DNA from: an uncultured Mycoplasmatota bacterium
GTDB taxonomy: Bacteria > Bacillota_I > Bacilli_A > RF39 > UBA660
Length of the DNA: 9,168 nt
Reading direction: 5' to 3'
NCBI GenBank assembly: GCA_947572405.1
Contig: CANPBV010000064.1
Coordinates: 1 to 9,168, forward strand
How positions within the stretch are numbered: the first letter of the stretch is position 1; each line of letters opens with the position of its first letter. The notes under the pieces were generated by a model, which saw nothing but the letters and a program-made list of their open reading frames with translations, did not search any database and had not been told where the DNA came from. The translations under genes and the position numbers were made by a program. Shown here piece by piece: positions 1-6,426 of this stretch.

Positions 1-4
1 TAAC

Positions 5-22
5 AAAAGGTCTTCCTTTTTT
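5..22 (+). terminator. Intrinsic terminator of an upstream gene
   Basis: The stem AAAAGG (5-10) pairs with CCTTTT (15-20) around a TCTT loop, and the T run extends to 22. A TAA at 1-3 lies directly before it and could be the stop codon of a gene that ends at the window edge. That gene cannot be identified from three bases. Confidence 0.55.
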
Positions 23-29
23 GTACTCC

Positions 30-51
30 ATCCCCAAACCATTTTACACTA
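30..51. repeat. Possible insertion-sequence end (left copy of inverted motif)
   Basis: This 22-bp segment begins ATCCCCA and ends TTTACACTA. The reverse complement of 9118-9139 matches it at 18 of 22 positions, with differences only in the middle. It sits just after a stop-plus-terminator arrangement, as the right end of an insertion sequence lying mostly outside the window would. Which side is the outer tip, and the element family, are inference. The layout reminds me of ISLre2-type (UPF0236) elements, but no transposase is visible here. Confidence 0.35.
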
Positions 52-69
52 TCCAGAATAAGGTTATAC

Positions 70-97
70 TTGACAAATCGGTAAAAAATGGTATGAT
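70..97 (+). promoter_or_regulatory. Sigma-A promoter of the 154-1203 gene
   Basis: A perfect -35 TTGACA (70-75) and a -10 TATGAT (92-97) are separated by 16 bp, with a TG extension at 89-90. Transcription should begin near 104, giving a leader of about 50 nt. Confidence 0.8.
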
Positions 98-114
98 ATA
101 GCGATCAGGAAGAG

Positions 115-139
115 ATCCTAAAGTATCCTACTTTGGGAT
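115..139 (+). promoter_or_regulatory. Leader hairpin just upstream of the ribosome site
   Basis: Positions 115-125 pair with 129-139 over 11 bp (one G-U) around a three-base TCC loop. The GGGGGG ribosome site follows at 144-149, so the hairpin ends about 4 nt before it. There is no T run, so it is not a terminator. It could stabilise the mRNA or control translation; its role is unknown. Confidence 0.45.
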
Positions 140-153
140 ATATGGGGGGTTTT

Positions 154-1203
154 ATGAAATATATACTTACAAAAAACGATTATGAGGATATCAGAACATT
201 AATAATAATTAGCAATTCTATATGGGAAAACTATCAAATCTTAGCTAACTTAGAAATAGCAGGAAAAAAAGAAACCGCAGATTATCAAAGAACAATTGAA
301 AAATTGCGTTCTACCATTGGGATAGAACCAGCTATTTATAGTAGATTGGGGACTGATTTTCCAAAGTTAAGTTCAATTATTTCATATTTGGAATCCATAG
401 GAAGTAGCAACTTAAGAAGAGACCGATTAGAGGCCATCATTGAAGAACAAGGTGCCAATCATCTGTCTATAGAGCGGATTTTAAGAAAAATAGATGGTTC
501 GATATATATAAATAAAGAAATGAAACAAGATATGGAATCTGCGTTTAGTGAAAAAGGATTAGATGGGGATGAAAAATTCAGACAGCAATTTTTAAAGCAT
601 TTAGAAGTTGGTGCGAATGTGATGAATGCATATATGACGGTCCAATCTAGCATAGAAGAGGATAAATATGCTTGTTGCTTATCTATTTTAAAAAAATTGA
701 TAGAATCTCCATTTTATAAAGATGTAAGACAACAATTAACTATGATGAAATATCGCATTGCATTCATTTGTGGGAACATAGAAGAGATGATGTTAACACA
801 AAATTTTGAAATTTTATCGCAGGTTTATTTGCAAGCAAGGTGTGTAGCACAAATTCAAAAACAGGAAGAGTTTATAACAGCAATGGCCCTGACACAATCA
901 TCAGTTATTACAATTAGAAGGCAAACAGATATATTACTTTCTAATTATGACAATACAGTGGTATCAAATAAGGATAAAAAGGCAGAGGCATTAATAAGAC
1001 TATGCATGTTGAGAGCTAGCTTACTATTTTTACCATCAAAAGGTGTATTTACAGAAAATGAAATCTTTCATAGTACCATTGATTCAAGAAAATATATGCA
1101 GGAGCATCCACAAAATAGCAAAATAGAAAAAATGATAATGGGGGCATATCATCAATATAAACGAGACCAATGCATACCAATTCAAGTGAGTTTCATGAAA
1201 TAG
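154..1203 (+). CDS. Hypothetical all-helical cytoplasmic protein
   Basis: This is a protein of 349 aa that I do not recognise. No signal peptide, membrane segment or catalytic motif is visible. The composition is that of a soluble, almost entirely alpha-helical protein, with many Lys/Glu/Ile/Leu heptad-like stretches and a Cys pair near residue 175. Helical scaffold or TPR-like repeat folds are possible, but no clear repeat can be aligned by eye. The start is the ATG at 154, because GGGGGG at 144-149 sits 4 nt before it; an in-frame TTG at 133 would lie inside the leader hairpin and has no ribosome site. The gene is monocistronic, with a strong sigma-A promoter and a terminator that overlaps its stop codon. 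A leader hairpin may affect its translation. Its base composition matches its neighbours. Confidence 0.8.
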   Translation: MKYILTKNDYEDIRTLIIISNSIWENYQILANLEIAGKKETADYQRTIEKLRSTIGIEPAIYSRLGTDFPKLSSIISYLESIGSSNLRRDRLEAIIEEQGANHLSIERILRKIDGSIYINKEMKQDMESAFSEKGLDGDEKFRQQFLKHLEVGANVMNAYMTVQSSIEEDKYACCLSILKKLIESPFYKDVRQQLTMMKYRIAFICGNIEEMMLTQNFEILSQVYLQARCVAQIQKQEEFITAMALTQSSVITIRRQTDILLSNYDNTVVSNKDKKAEALIRLCMLRASLLFLPSKGVFTENEIFHSTIDSRKYMQEHPQNSKIEKMIMGAYHQYKRDQCIPIQVSFMK

Positions 1204-1223
1204 AAAGAAACTTTCTTTTTTTT
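1202..1223 (+). terminator. Terminator overlapping the stop of the 154-1203 gene
   Basis: AGAAAG (1202-1207) pairs with CTTTCT (1211-1216) around an AAA loop, with a T run through 1223. The stem begins inside the TAG stop codon. It separates the hypothetical gene from the PadR operon. Confidence 0.7.
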
Positions 1224-1234
1224 ATTCTAATACA

Positions 1235-1263
1235 TTGACAGGCATAGTATATTGTAGTAATAT
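1235..1263 (+). promoter_or_regulatory. Sigma-A promoter of the PadR operon
   Basis: A perfect -35 TTGACA (1235-1240) is followed after 17 bp by the -10 TAATAT (1258-1263). Transcription should start near 1270, about 18 nt before the TTG start of the regulator. The -10 lies inside the dyad at 1246-1268. Confidence 0.8.
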
Positions 1264-1268
1264 ATACT
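1246..1268. promoter_or_regulatory. Probable PadR operator (dyad over the -10 box)
   Basis: AGTATAT (1246-1252) and its exact reverse complement ATATACT (1262-1268) are separated by 9 bp and cover the spacer, the -10 and the likely start site. PadR repressors are dimeric winged-helix proteins that bind AT-rich dyads at their own promoters, so autorepression is the natural reading. The dyad is seen; its use as operator is inferred. Confidence 0.55.
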
Positions 1269-1287
1269 TGTAAAAAGGAGGGATAAT

Positions 1288-1608
1288 TTGTCAATCACTT
1301 CAGATATTATAAGAGGTCATACAGAAACTATCATTTTGGGTCATTTATATGAGAAGGATAGTTATGGTTATGAAATTAATAAAATGATTAAAGAGAAAAC
1401 CAATCATCAATATGAACTAAAAGAGGCAACTTTATATTGTGCATTTAAAAGATTGAAGGAAAGTGGATACATAGAATCCTATTGGGGAGAACAAGCAGTA
1501 GGTGCCAGAAGAAGATATTATAGAATTACACAAGCAGGGAAAAAACATTACAAAGAATGCAAACATGATTGGGAAACTACAAAAAAAATATTAGACAAAT
1601 TAATATAG
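1288..1608 (+). CDS. PadR-family transcriptional regulator
   Basis: This 106-aa protein is a typical short PadR repressor: a winged-helix DNA-binding domain with one C-terminal dimerisation helix. Diagnostic segments are SYGYEI (25-30), the recognition-helix region ATLYCAFKRLKESGYI (47-62), and the wing GARRRYYRIT (72-81) followed by QAGKK. The start is TTG at 1288, supported by a perfect AAGGAGGG (1275-1282) 5 nt upstream; no ATG fits. It is the first gene of a three-gene operon, with the next start 9 nt after its stop. PadR proteins coupled to HAAS and DUF4097 genes are widespread in Bacillota and usually respond to envelope stress. The signal here is unknown. It probably represses its own operon through the dyad at 1246-1268. 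Confidence 0.93.
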   Translation: MSITSDIIRGHTETIILGHLYEKDSYGYEINKMIKEKTNHQYELKEATLYCAFKRLKESGYIESYWGEQAVGARRRYYRITQAGKKHYKECKHDWETTKKILDKLI

Positions 1609-1616
1609 GAGGATTT

Positions 1617-2261
1617 ATGAATAAAATTAAAAATTATGTAGATGATTTATTTAAGGATATTAAAAGAACTAGAAAAAGTGAAGAATTGAAGGAGGAACTG
1701 ATTTCTGATTTAGAAGAAAAATACCAAGATTTAATTAGTAATGGTAAAAACGAAAAAGAGGCCTATCAGGAAGTAATTGGTGGGATTGGAGATGTAGATG
1801 AGCTCTTAGAGGAACTAAAAGAACCAGTTTCACGAGAAGACTTAGAAATTAGAAAGAAAACCGCATTTATTGTTTCCCTCTCTGTTGGATTATATATTCT
1901 TGCACTGATTAGTGTAATTGTATGCGATGAATTATTAGAACTTTCGGATACCATAAGTGCGATTAGTTTCTTTGGTATAGCGGGTATTGCTACTTGTATT
2001 TTAATATATCACTTTATGTCAATTCCAAAATATCAAAAAATGGATGACAGTTTTGTGGAAATTAGAAAAGAAAAAATAGATGCGAGAAATAAAAACAAGC
2101 AATTATTAAATGCATTAGATACCATTGTTTGGTTATTTGTTTTAATTATTTACTTTTTGATTAGCTTTTTATTTGGTTGTTGGTATATTAGTTGGGTATT
2201 ATTTTTAGTAGGCCCGCTGGTAACAACAATTGTTCATTTATTAGTAGGAGGAAACGAGTAA
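1617..2261 (+). CDS. HAAS/DUF1700-like membrane protein
   Basis: This protein of 214 aa has a helical cytoplasmic N-terminus of about 80 residues and about four membrane segments (near 82-103, 112-133, 167-187 and 188-210). The N-terminal region, with ELKEELISDLEEKYQDL followed by EKEAYQEVIGGIGDVDELLEEL, matches the HAAS-type signature (DUF1700 and permease-prefix domains) in genes next to PadR regulators. HAAS domains are thought to act as signalling or adaptor modules at the membrane. The start is ATG 1617, preceded by AGGAGG (1607-1612) that overlaps the stop of padR; an in-frame upstream extension into padR is not needed. It is translationally close to both neighbours and probably works with the DUF4097 protein. 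Its biochemical activity is not known. Confidence 0.85.
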   Translation: MNKIKNYVDDLFKDIKRTRKSEELKEELISDLEEKYQDLISNGKNEKEAYQEVIGGIGDVDELLEELKEPVSREDLEIRKKTAFIVSLSVGLYILALISVIVCDELLELSDTISAISFFGIAGIATCILIYHFMSIPKYQKMDDSFVEIRKEKIDARNKNKQLLNALDTIVWLFVLIIYFLISFLFGCWYISWVLFLVGPLVTTIVHLLVGGNE

Positions 2262-2262
2262 G

Positions 2263-3201
2263 ATGAAAGACAGTACTAGAATTATTTTAATTATCATTTG
2301 TATTGTTCTTGTTGTTTTTTTAATAGGTGTGTTAGTATGGGGAATTACATTTAGAGGAGATATTTTTAGAGAGGAATTAAAAGTGGTAAAAGAAGAACAA
2401 TTTTCTACCCAAAATATAAAGGAAATTATGGTAAGTACCCCAAGAGCAAATGTTCGAATATTTAGAACAAACGAAGAAAAAATAAAAGTGATTGAAAAAG
2501 CGAGCAAAAAAGTGAAAGAAAAAGATTTATTTGTAGCAAAGATCAATGGTGATACTTTTGAAATAAAAGATCAGGGAAGAAATTTCTGTTTTGGATTTTG
2601 TTTTTTGTCAAACATTTATTATGAAATTTATATTCCAAATTCCTATCAGAATCAAATATCAATTACTACAACGTCGGGGGATATTGAGATGAATGCGGAA
2701 GAAGAGCAATATCAAGATGTAACATTAAGATCAGTATCAGGAGATATTAGAATCAACAGTAAAATTGTAACAAATAATATGAGTCTTAAAACTACATCAG
2801 GGGATATTGAAATGGGCCATTTGAACAGCACTTCTATTGAAGTCAATTCCGTTTCAGGAGACGTTTCTGGGAAAACAATAGAGGGAAAAGAAACGAAAAT
2901 CAAAACTACGTCAGGAGATATAGAATTAGATTGGATAACAAGTGAATTAGAAATAAATAGTGTAAGTGGAGATATAGAATTAGATTACTTTAACCCTTTC
3001 GGAAGTTCAAATTTTAAAACCACTTCAGGTGAAATAGAAATCATGCTAGATAAAAAGGCCTCTGTAAAAATGCGTGGAGATAGTGTATCAGGAGATATAC
3101 AATTTCCTCATTCAGAATCTATATTAGGGGATGGAGAAAATTCTATATCATTCAAAACAGTATCAGGAGATATTAAAGTAAGAGTTGCTGTCGAAAAGTA
3201 G
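2263..3201 (+). CDS. Membrane-anchored DUF4097 repeat protein
   Basis: This 312-aa protein has an N-terminal membrane helix (about 7-30), with no lipobox or AxA cleavage site seen, so it probably stays anchored. A linker follows, then a repetitive beta region (about 133-312) with nine SGD/SGE turns at intervals of 18-25 residues. Turns of type TTSGDIE and SVSGDI alternate strictly for the first eight. This is the DUF4097 (putative adhesin) family, predicted to form a right-handed beta-helix outside the membrane. Three cysteines (108, 113 and the TM Cys13) are present, two of them just before the helix domain. The start ATG follows the stop of the HAAS gene by 1 nt, with AGGAGG 11 nt upstream. 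Families of this kind (for example YvlB and LiaG-like proteins) accompany envelope-stress regulators. A direct adhesive function is not demonstrated. Confidence 0.9.
   Translation: MKDSTRIILIIICIVLVVFLIGVLVWGITFRGDIFREELKVVKEEQFSTQNIKEIMVSTPRANVRIFRTNEEKIKVIEKASKKVKEKDLFVAKINGDTFEIKDQGRNFCFGFCFLSNIYYEIYIPNSYQNQISITTTSGDIEMNAEEEQYQDVTLRSVSGDIRINSKIVTNNMSLKTTSGDIEMGHLNSTSIEVNSVSGDVSGKTIEGKETKIKTTSGDIELDWITSELEINSVSGDIELDYFNPFGSSNFKTTSGEIEIMLDKKASVKMRGDSVSGDIQFPHSESILGDGENSISFKTVSGDIKVRVAVEK
2668..3171 (+). repeat. Tandem beta-coil repeats within the DUF4097 gene
   Basis: Nine protein-level repeats are centred on SG at residues 138, 159, 179, 198, 217, 235, 255, 276 and 301. Odd copies read TTSG(D/E)IE and even copies SVSGD(I/V), giving a two-coil unit of about 39 residues. 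The last copy is a hybrid, TVSGDIK. At DNA level the repeats have diverged (TCAGGAGATAT-like cores with synonymous changes), so the array is old. Confidence 0.85.
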
Positions 3202-3211
3202 CTCTTTTTTT
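3194..3211 (+). terminator. Weak possible terminator after the PadR operon
   Basis: AAAAG (3194-3198) can pair with CTTTT (3204-3208) around the TAG stop, followed by more T. The stem has only one G-C pair, so termination may be partial. Confidence 0.3.
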
Positions 3212-3219
3212 GATAATTG

Positions 3220-3228
3220 TGCTATAAT
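3220..3228 (+). promoter_or_regulatory. Extended -10 promoter of the HEPN-like gene
   Basis: TGCTATAAT gives a perfect extended -10 (TG 3220-3221, TATAAT 3223-3228). No good -35 lies 16-18 bp upstream, which extended -10 promoters tolerate. The start site would be near 3235, leaving a short leader to the ATG at 3252. Confidence 0.6.
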
Positions 3229-3251
3229 ATCGTCTGTATGTGGGGGAATTT

Positions 3252-4130
3252 ATGGAAACAAAATATAAATCAATGTGGGAAAATATTAGTGATATTGTAA
3301 AACAAGTTATAGGAATATTAAATGAAACAACTAGACTCTCTGATGAAATTGAGTATGATCTACAAACCGAATATAGTAGAATTGATGCCTTACAAATAAA
3401 GTATGAGGAAAAAATAGTACAATTAAAGCATTATTGTGCTTCTTGTATAGATAGTTCATTAAAGGGAAAAATTTGTTCTTTATTATTATTGATGATAAAA
3501 CAAAATGAGAGGTTAGCAAAGAGAAATGTTAAGAATAGCCAAACTTTTGCTTATAACAAAAAGAATTCTATTTTAAATGAATTAATAGATGAATATATAC
3601 CAACCATAGAAGAATGGCAAAAATTGTATGTTTTTTATGTTGCTTATTCCATGGGGAAAAACCAATCAGGTCAAGGAAAAACCTATCTTGATTATGGATG
3701 GAAAGGACCTACATTAAATAGTTCAGGACTAAAAAGTCACTTAGAAAAAATCCTGCAACTTTCAAATTTTAGGTTTTTAGATCATGGCGAAGATTTGAAA
3801 GAAAACTTTGAAGACTTAGGATTAATTTATCCAATAGAAGATTTAGAATCTGAACGAGGGGTATTTGCAAAAACGCCAGGAAGCTCTAAATATGATAAAT
3901 TTTTTTATCGAATTAGAAATTGTTTTGCGCATGGAGGTTTTCATTTCCTTTTTAACAAAGAAAGAAAAATCATGGTAGTATTAGAAGATCATAGTTCTGA
4001 TAATGTTTCTGCTAGAATCGTGATAAAATTAGAAACTTTGTTAAAAATTGTAAATTGTATTGATAAAAATGATATTTTAAGTTCAGGTGAACAATTATAT
4101 TCAGAAGGCAAGGTACTCGTGAAAATTTAA
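3252..4130 (+). CDS. HEPN-domain-like protein, candidate RNase
   Basis: This protein of 292 aa has no signal peptide or membrane segment. The C-terminal half contains R222-N223-C-F-A-H227-G-G-F inside FYRIRNCFAHGGF, an exact RNxxxH motif. It is followed by a stretch alternating charge and hydrophobics (KIMVVLEDHSSDNVSARIVIKLETLL), as in HEPN domains of the pEK499/AbiA-C type. In HEPN RNases the Arg and His form the active site of a dimer, cutting RNA in toxin-antitoxin, Abi and CRISPR systems. The N-terminal ~120 residues are helical and could be a sensor or dimerisation part; 292 aa is long for a stand-alone HEPN toxin. The start is ATG 3252 with GGGG 5 nt upstream; a GTG at 3240 lacks a ribosome site. 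No antitoxin-like partner gene adjoins it. Family placement rests on the motif, and the enzymatic activity is inference. Confidence 0.65.
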   Translation: METKYKSMWENISDIVKQVIGILNETTRLSDEIEYDLQTEYSRIDALQIKYEEKIVQLKHYCASCIDSSLKGKICSLLLLMIKQNERLAKRNVKNSQTFAYNKKNSILNELIDEYIPTIEEWQKLYVFYVAYSMGKNQSGQGKTYLDYGWKGPTLNSSGLKSHLEKILQLSNFRFLDHGEDLKENFEDLGLIYPIEDLESERGVFAKTPGSSKYDKFFYRIRNCFAHGGFHFLFNKERKIMVVLEDHSSDNVSARIVIKLETLLKIVNCIDKNDILSSGEQLYSEGKVLVKI

Positions 4131-4156
4131 AGTGATGACATTCAGTTCTTTTTCTC

Positions 4157-4185
4157 GCATAACTAGTCCTATTTTTACATACTTT
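4157..4185 (+). promoter_or_regulatory. Sigma-E-like promoter of the dacB-spmAB operon
   Basis: GCATAAC (4157-4163) and CATACTTT (4178-4185) are 14 bp apart. They match the mother-cell sigma-E consensus (KMATATT, 14-15 bp, CATACANT) at about 13 of 15 positions. The B. subtilis dacB operon is also sigma-E dependent. The predicted start, near 4192, would leave a very short leader that begins at the ribosome site, which is the main caveat. No sigma-A promoter is apparent here. Confidence 0.55.
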
Positions 4186-4200
4186 GTATTAGGTGATAGT

Positions 4201-5286
4201 ATGAAAAAAATCATGGTAGTATTTATTTTAGGACTATTATTTATGAATTCAGTGAGAGCAATGGATACAAGTGCTAGTTGTGCAATTGTAATGGATCAAA
4301 ATAGCAATCGAATTATTTATTCTAAAAATATTCATCAAGTGAGAAGTGTTGCAAGTATTTCAAAAATTATGACAGCTGTTCTAGCAATTGAATCCGGAAA
4401 ATTAGATGAAAAAGTAACTGTAGGAGAAGAAATATTAAAGGCCTATGGCTCGGCTGTTTATTTAACAGTAGGAGAAACATTGACTTTAAGAGATTTGGTG
4501 TATGGATTAATGCTACGGAGCGGAAATGATGCAGCTTTGGCAATTGCGACCTATGTAAGTGGAAGTGTGGAAAATTTTGTAGAAGATATGAATAAAAAAG
4601 CAAATCAAATTGGAATGAAAAATACAACATTTCATAATCCACATGGTTTAGATGAAGAATCTGGAAACATGTCTACTGCTTATGACATGGCAATTTTAAC
4701 AAGCTATGCTATGAAAAATGAAGACTATAAAAAAATAGTAGGAACTAAGAAATACAGTATCAAAACGAACAAAAACAATTATCTGTGGAAAAATAAAAAT
4801 AAATTATTAAATACTTATCAATATACAACAGGAGGGAAAACGGGGTTTACAGAGATTGCTAAAAGAACCTTAGTTTCGACAGCCAGTAAAGAGAATACAG
4901 ATTTGGTAGTTGTAACCTTAAACGATGGAAATGATTTTAATGACCATAAAAATTTATATGAAGAAGCATTTTCTAGTTATAGAACCTATACAGTTTTAGA
5001 AAAGGGAAACTTACATATCCCAGGAGAAGATTACTATCGTGATGCAGATATTTATACCAAAAAAGAATATAAGATGATGTTAAGAGATGATGAAAAGGGG
5101 AATATTATATTAAAATATGAACTTGAGAAAAAAAGAAATTATAAATCTGGAGATCCAATTGGGGTTGTAAAAGTGATGTTAGATGATAAAGAATTTTATC
5201 AGGATACGTTATATGTAAATAAAAAAGATGTATCCATAAAAAAATCATTTTGGGAAAAAATGATCGGGTGGTTCCATGATAAATAA
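4201..5286 (+). CDS. dacB: D-alanyl-D-alanine carboxypeptidase (DacB/DacF-type PBP)
   Basis: This 361-aa secreted penicillin-binding protein (peptidase family S11) removes the terminal D-Ala from peptidoglycan stem peptides, limiting cross-linking. All three catalytic motifs are intact: S52-I-S-K55 (nucleophile Ser52), S107-G-N109 and K213-T-G215. A signal peptide (1-20) ends SVRA before MDTS. The C-terminal ~100 residues form the usual beta domain, and SFWEKMIGWFHDK at the end looks like an amphipathic membrane-anchoring helix. The start ATG 4201 has AGGTGA (4191-4196) 4 nt upstream; upstream in-frame codons lie inside the promoter. It overlaps spmA by 11 bp. Linkage to spmA and spmB and the sigma-E-like promoter indicate the spore-cortex enzyme DacB rather than a vegetative DacA, although DacF-type cannot be excluded by sequence alone. 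Confidence 0.92.
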   Translation: MKKIMVVFILGLLFMNSVRAMDTSASCAIVMDQNSNRIIYSKNIHQVRSVASISKIMTAVLAIESGKLDEKVTVGEEILKAYGSAVYLTVGETLTLRDLVYGLMLRSGNDAALAIATYVSGSVENFVEDMNKKANQIGMKNTTFHNPHGLDEESGNMSTAYDMAILTSYAMKNEDYKKIVGTKKYSIKTNKNNYLWKNKNKLLNTYQYTTGGKTGFTEIAKRTLVSTASKENTDLVVVTLNDGNDFNDHKNLYEEAFSSYRTYTVLEKGNLHIPGEDYYRDADIYTKKEYKMMLRDDEKGNIILKYELEKKRNYKSGDPIGVVKVMLDDKEFYQDTLYVNKKDVSIKKSFWEKMIGWFHDK

Positions 5287-5872
5287 AATTTGGGCTTTTT
5301 TTATTATAGTAGGAAGTATATTTTGTATTGCAACAGGAAAAATGGATATTTTAAATGAGGAAATTTTGAAAAGTGCCAAAACTGGATTTGATATGGCACT
5401 AGAACTATTTCCAGTGATGGCCTTGTGGCTTGGTATTATGAACATTGCAAGTGTATCAGGATTATTAAATAAACTTGCACAGCTTATCTCTCCACTATTA
5501 CGAAAACTATTTCCAGAGATTCCTAAAAATCACGAATCGCTCAGTTATATCGCTTCCAATATTGTAATTAATATGGCAGGACTAGGAAGTGCAGCTACTC
5601 CATTTGGTTTAAAAGCAATGAAATCATTGCAAGAATTAAACCCTAAAAAAGATACAGCAAGTAGAAGTATGATCACTTTTCTCGTTTTAAATACAAGTGG
5701 AGTAACCATTATTCCAACAACGATTATTTCTCTTCGAATGATGTATGGAAGTGTGAATCCTACAGGAATTGTAATAGCTTGTATTTTGGCAACTCTTTGT
5801 TCAACGACGGGCGGATTGATCATTGATCGACTAATAGCAAGGAGAAAAAAATATGCTAAAAACACTGTCTAG
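5276..5872 (+). CDS. spmA: Spore maturation protein A
   Basis: This multi-pass membrane protein of 198 aa closely resembles SpmA, which is about 196 aa in Bacillus. Recognisable conserved blocks are the N-terminal IW..F..VG helix, FWLG-like ALWLGIMNIA (49-58), GLGSAATPFGLKAM (102-115), ASRSMITFLVLNTS (128-141) and IIPTTII (145-151). It contains a nucleoside-recognition (Gate) type domain. SpmA and SpmB are needed together for full dehydration of the spore core and heat resistance; their transported substrate is not established. The ATG at 5276 lies inside the end of dacB, 11 bp before its stop, with GGGTGG upstream, so translation is probably coupled. The end overlaps spmB by 20 bp. Confidence 0.93.
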   Translation: MINKIWAFFIIVGSIFCIATGKMDILNEEILKSAKTGFDMALELFPVMALWLGIMNIASVSGLLNKLAQLISPLLRKLFPEIPKNHESLSYIASNIVINMAGLGSAATPFGLKAMKSLQELNPKKDTASRSMITFLVLNTSGVTIIPTTIISLRMMYGSVNPTGIVIACILATLCSTTGGLIIDRLIARRKKYAKNTV

Positions 5873-6374
5873 TTTAATGATTCCATTAATGGTACTTTTG
5901 GTATTAATCTATGGAATTTTAAAAAAAATAGATGTGTATGATGTATTTATCGATGGGGCCAAAGAAAGTTTTGGAATGATATTAGAATTGTTGCCCACTT
6001 TACTTGGGATGATTTTAGGGATTAATATATTCTTGAAAAGTGGTGTATTAGAATTTGTGCTAAAAGGTTTTACTCCGTTTTTTCAGTATTTAAAAGTGCC
6101 TTTAGAAATCGTTCCAATGGCTATTATGAGGCCGATATCGGGTGGTTCCACATTAGCCATTTTAAATAATATTTACGAGACATTTGGACCAGATGGATAT
6201 TTAGGCACTCTTGCTTCTGTTATACAAGGTTCTACGGACACGACTTTTTATGTATTAACACTTTACTTTGGAAGCATTGGAATTAAAAAAATTAGATATG
6301 CAATGTGGGCAGGATTATGTGCTGACTTAATCGGAATTATATCGAGTGTGACCATTGTGAACCTATTATTTTAA
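5853..6374 (+). CDS. spmB: Spore maturation protein B
   Basis: This 173-aa multi-pass membrane protein is the partner of SpmA in spore core dehydration. Conserved blocks include GAKES (35-39), RPISGGST (93-100), GPDGYLGTLASVIQGSTDTT (112-131) and YVLTLYFGSIGI (133-144), close to Bacillus SpmB (about 178 aa). It also carries the Gate fold seen in SpmA. Its start overlaps the last 20 bp of spmA, and an AGGAG lies about 10 nt upstream within spmA, so the two proteins are made in step. No terminator follows its stop, so transcripts can continue into the small membrane gene at 6427. Confidence 0.93.
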   Translation: MLKTLSSLMIPLMVLLVLIYGILKKIDVYDVFIDGAKESFGMILELLPTLLGMILGINIFLKSGVLEFVLKGFTPFFQYLKVPLEIVPMAIMRPISGGSTLAILNNIYETFGPDGYLGTLASVIQGSTDTTFYVLTLYFGSIGIKKIRYAMWAGLCADLIGIISSVTIVNLLF

Positions 6375-6376
6375 GA

Positions 6377-6405
6377 TTGTTTTTTATATATCTTTATGAT
6401 ATGAT
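6377..6405 (+). promoter_or_regulatory. Possible weak sigma-A promoter before the 6427 gene
   Basis: TTGTTT (6377-6382) and TATGAT (6400-6405) are 17 bp apart. The -35 matches in four of six positions. It may give expression independent of the spore operon. Confidence 0.35.
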
Positions 6406-6426
6406 TGATAATAGGTGATATGCTAT

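Noticed and set aside
133..153. Upstream TTG start for the first gene, adding seven residues
   Set aside because: It falls within the leader hairpin and has no ribosome site, whereas ATG 154 has a G6 site 4 nt before it.
1569..1616. Extended start of the HAAS gene inside padR
   Set aside because: AGGAGG at 1607-1612 places the start at ATG 1617; the extra residues merely read padR in another frame.
2241..2903. Minus-strand open frames opposite the DUF4097 gene
   Set aside because: They arise from the AT-rich, repetitive sense codons and lack ribosome sites and recognisable products. The same applies to the other antisense frames.
2668..3171. CRISPR-like array
   Set aside because: The repeats are protein-level beta coils in one continuous frame with no constant spacer structure.
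154..4130. Toxin-antitoxin or two-gene defence pairing of the first gene with the HEPN-like gene
   Set aside because: They are separated by a three-gene operon and have separate promoters; neither has an adjacent small partner.
4132..4200. Upstream start for the carboxypeptidase, adding 23 residues
   Set aside because: The extension would cover the sigma-E-like promoter and hide the signal peptide; ATG 4201 has both a ribosome site and a proper signal sequence.
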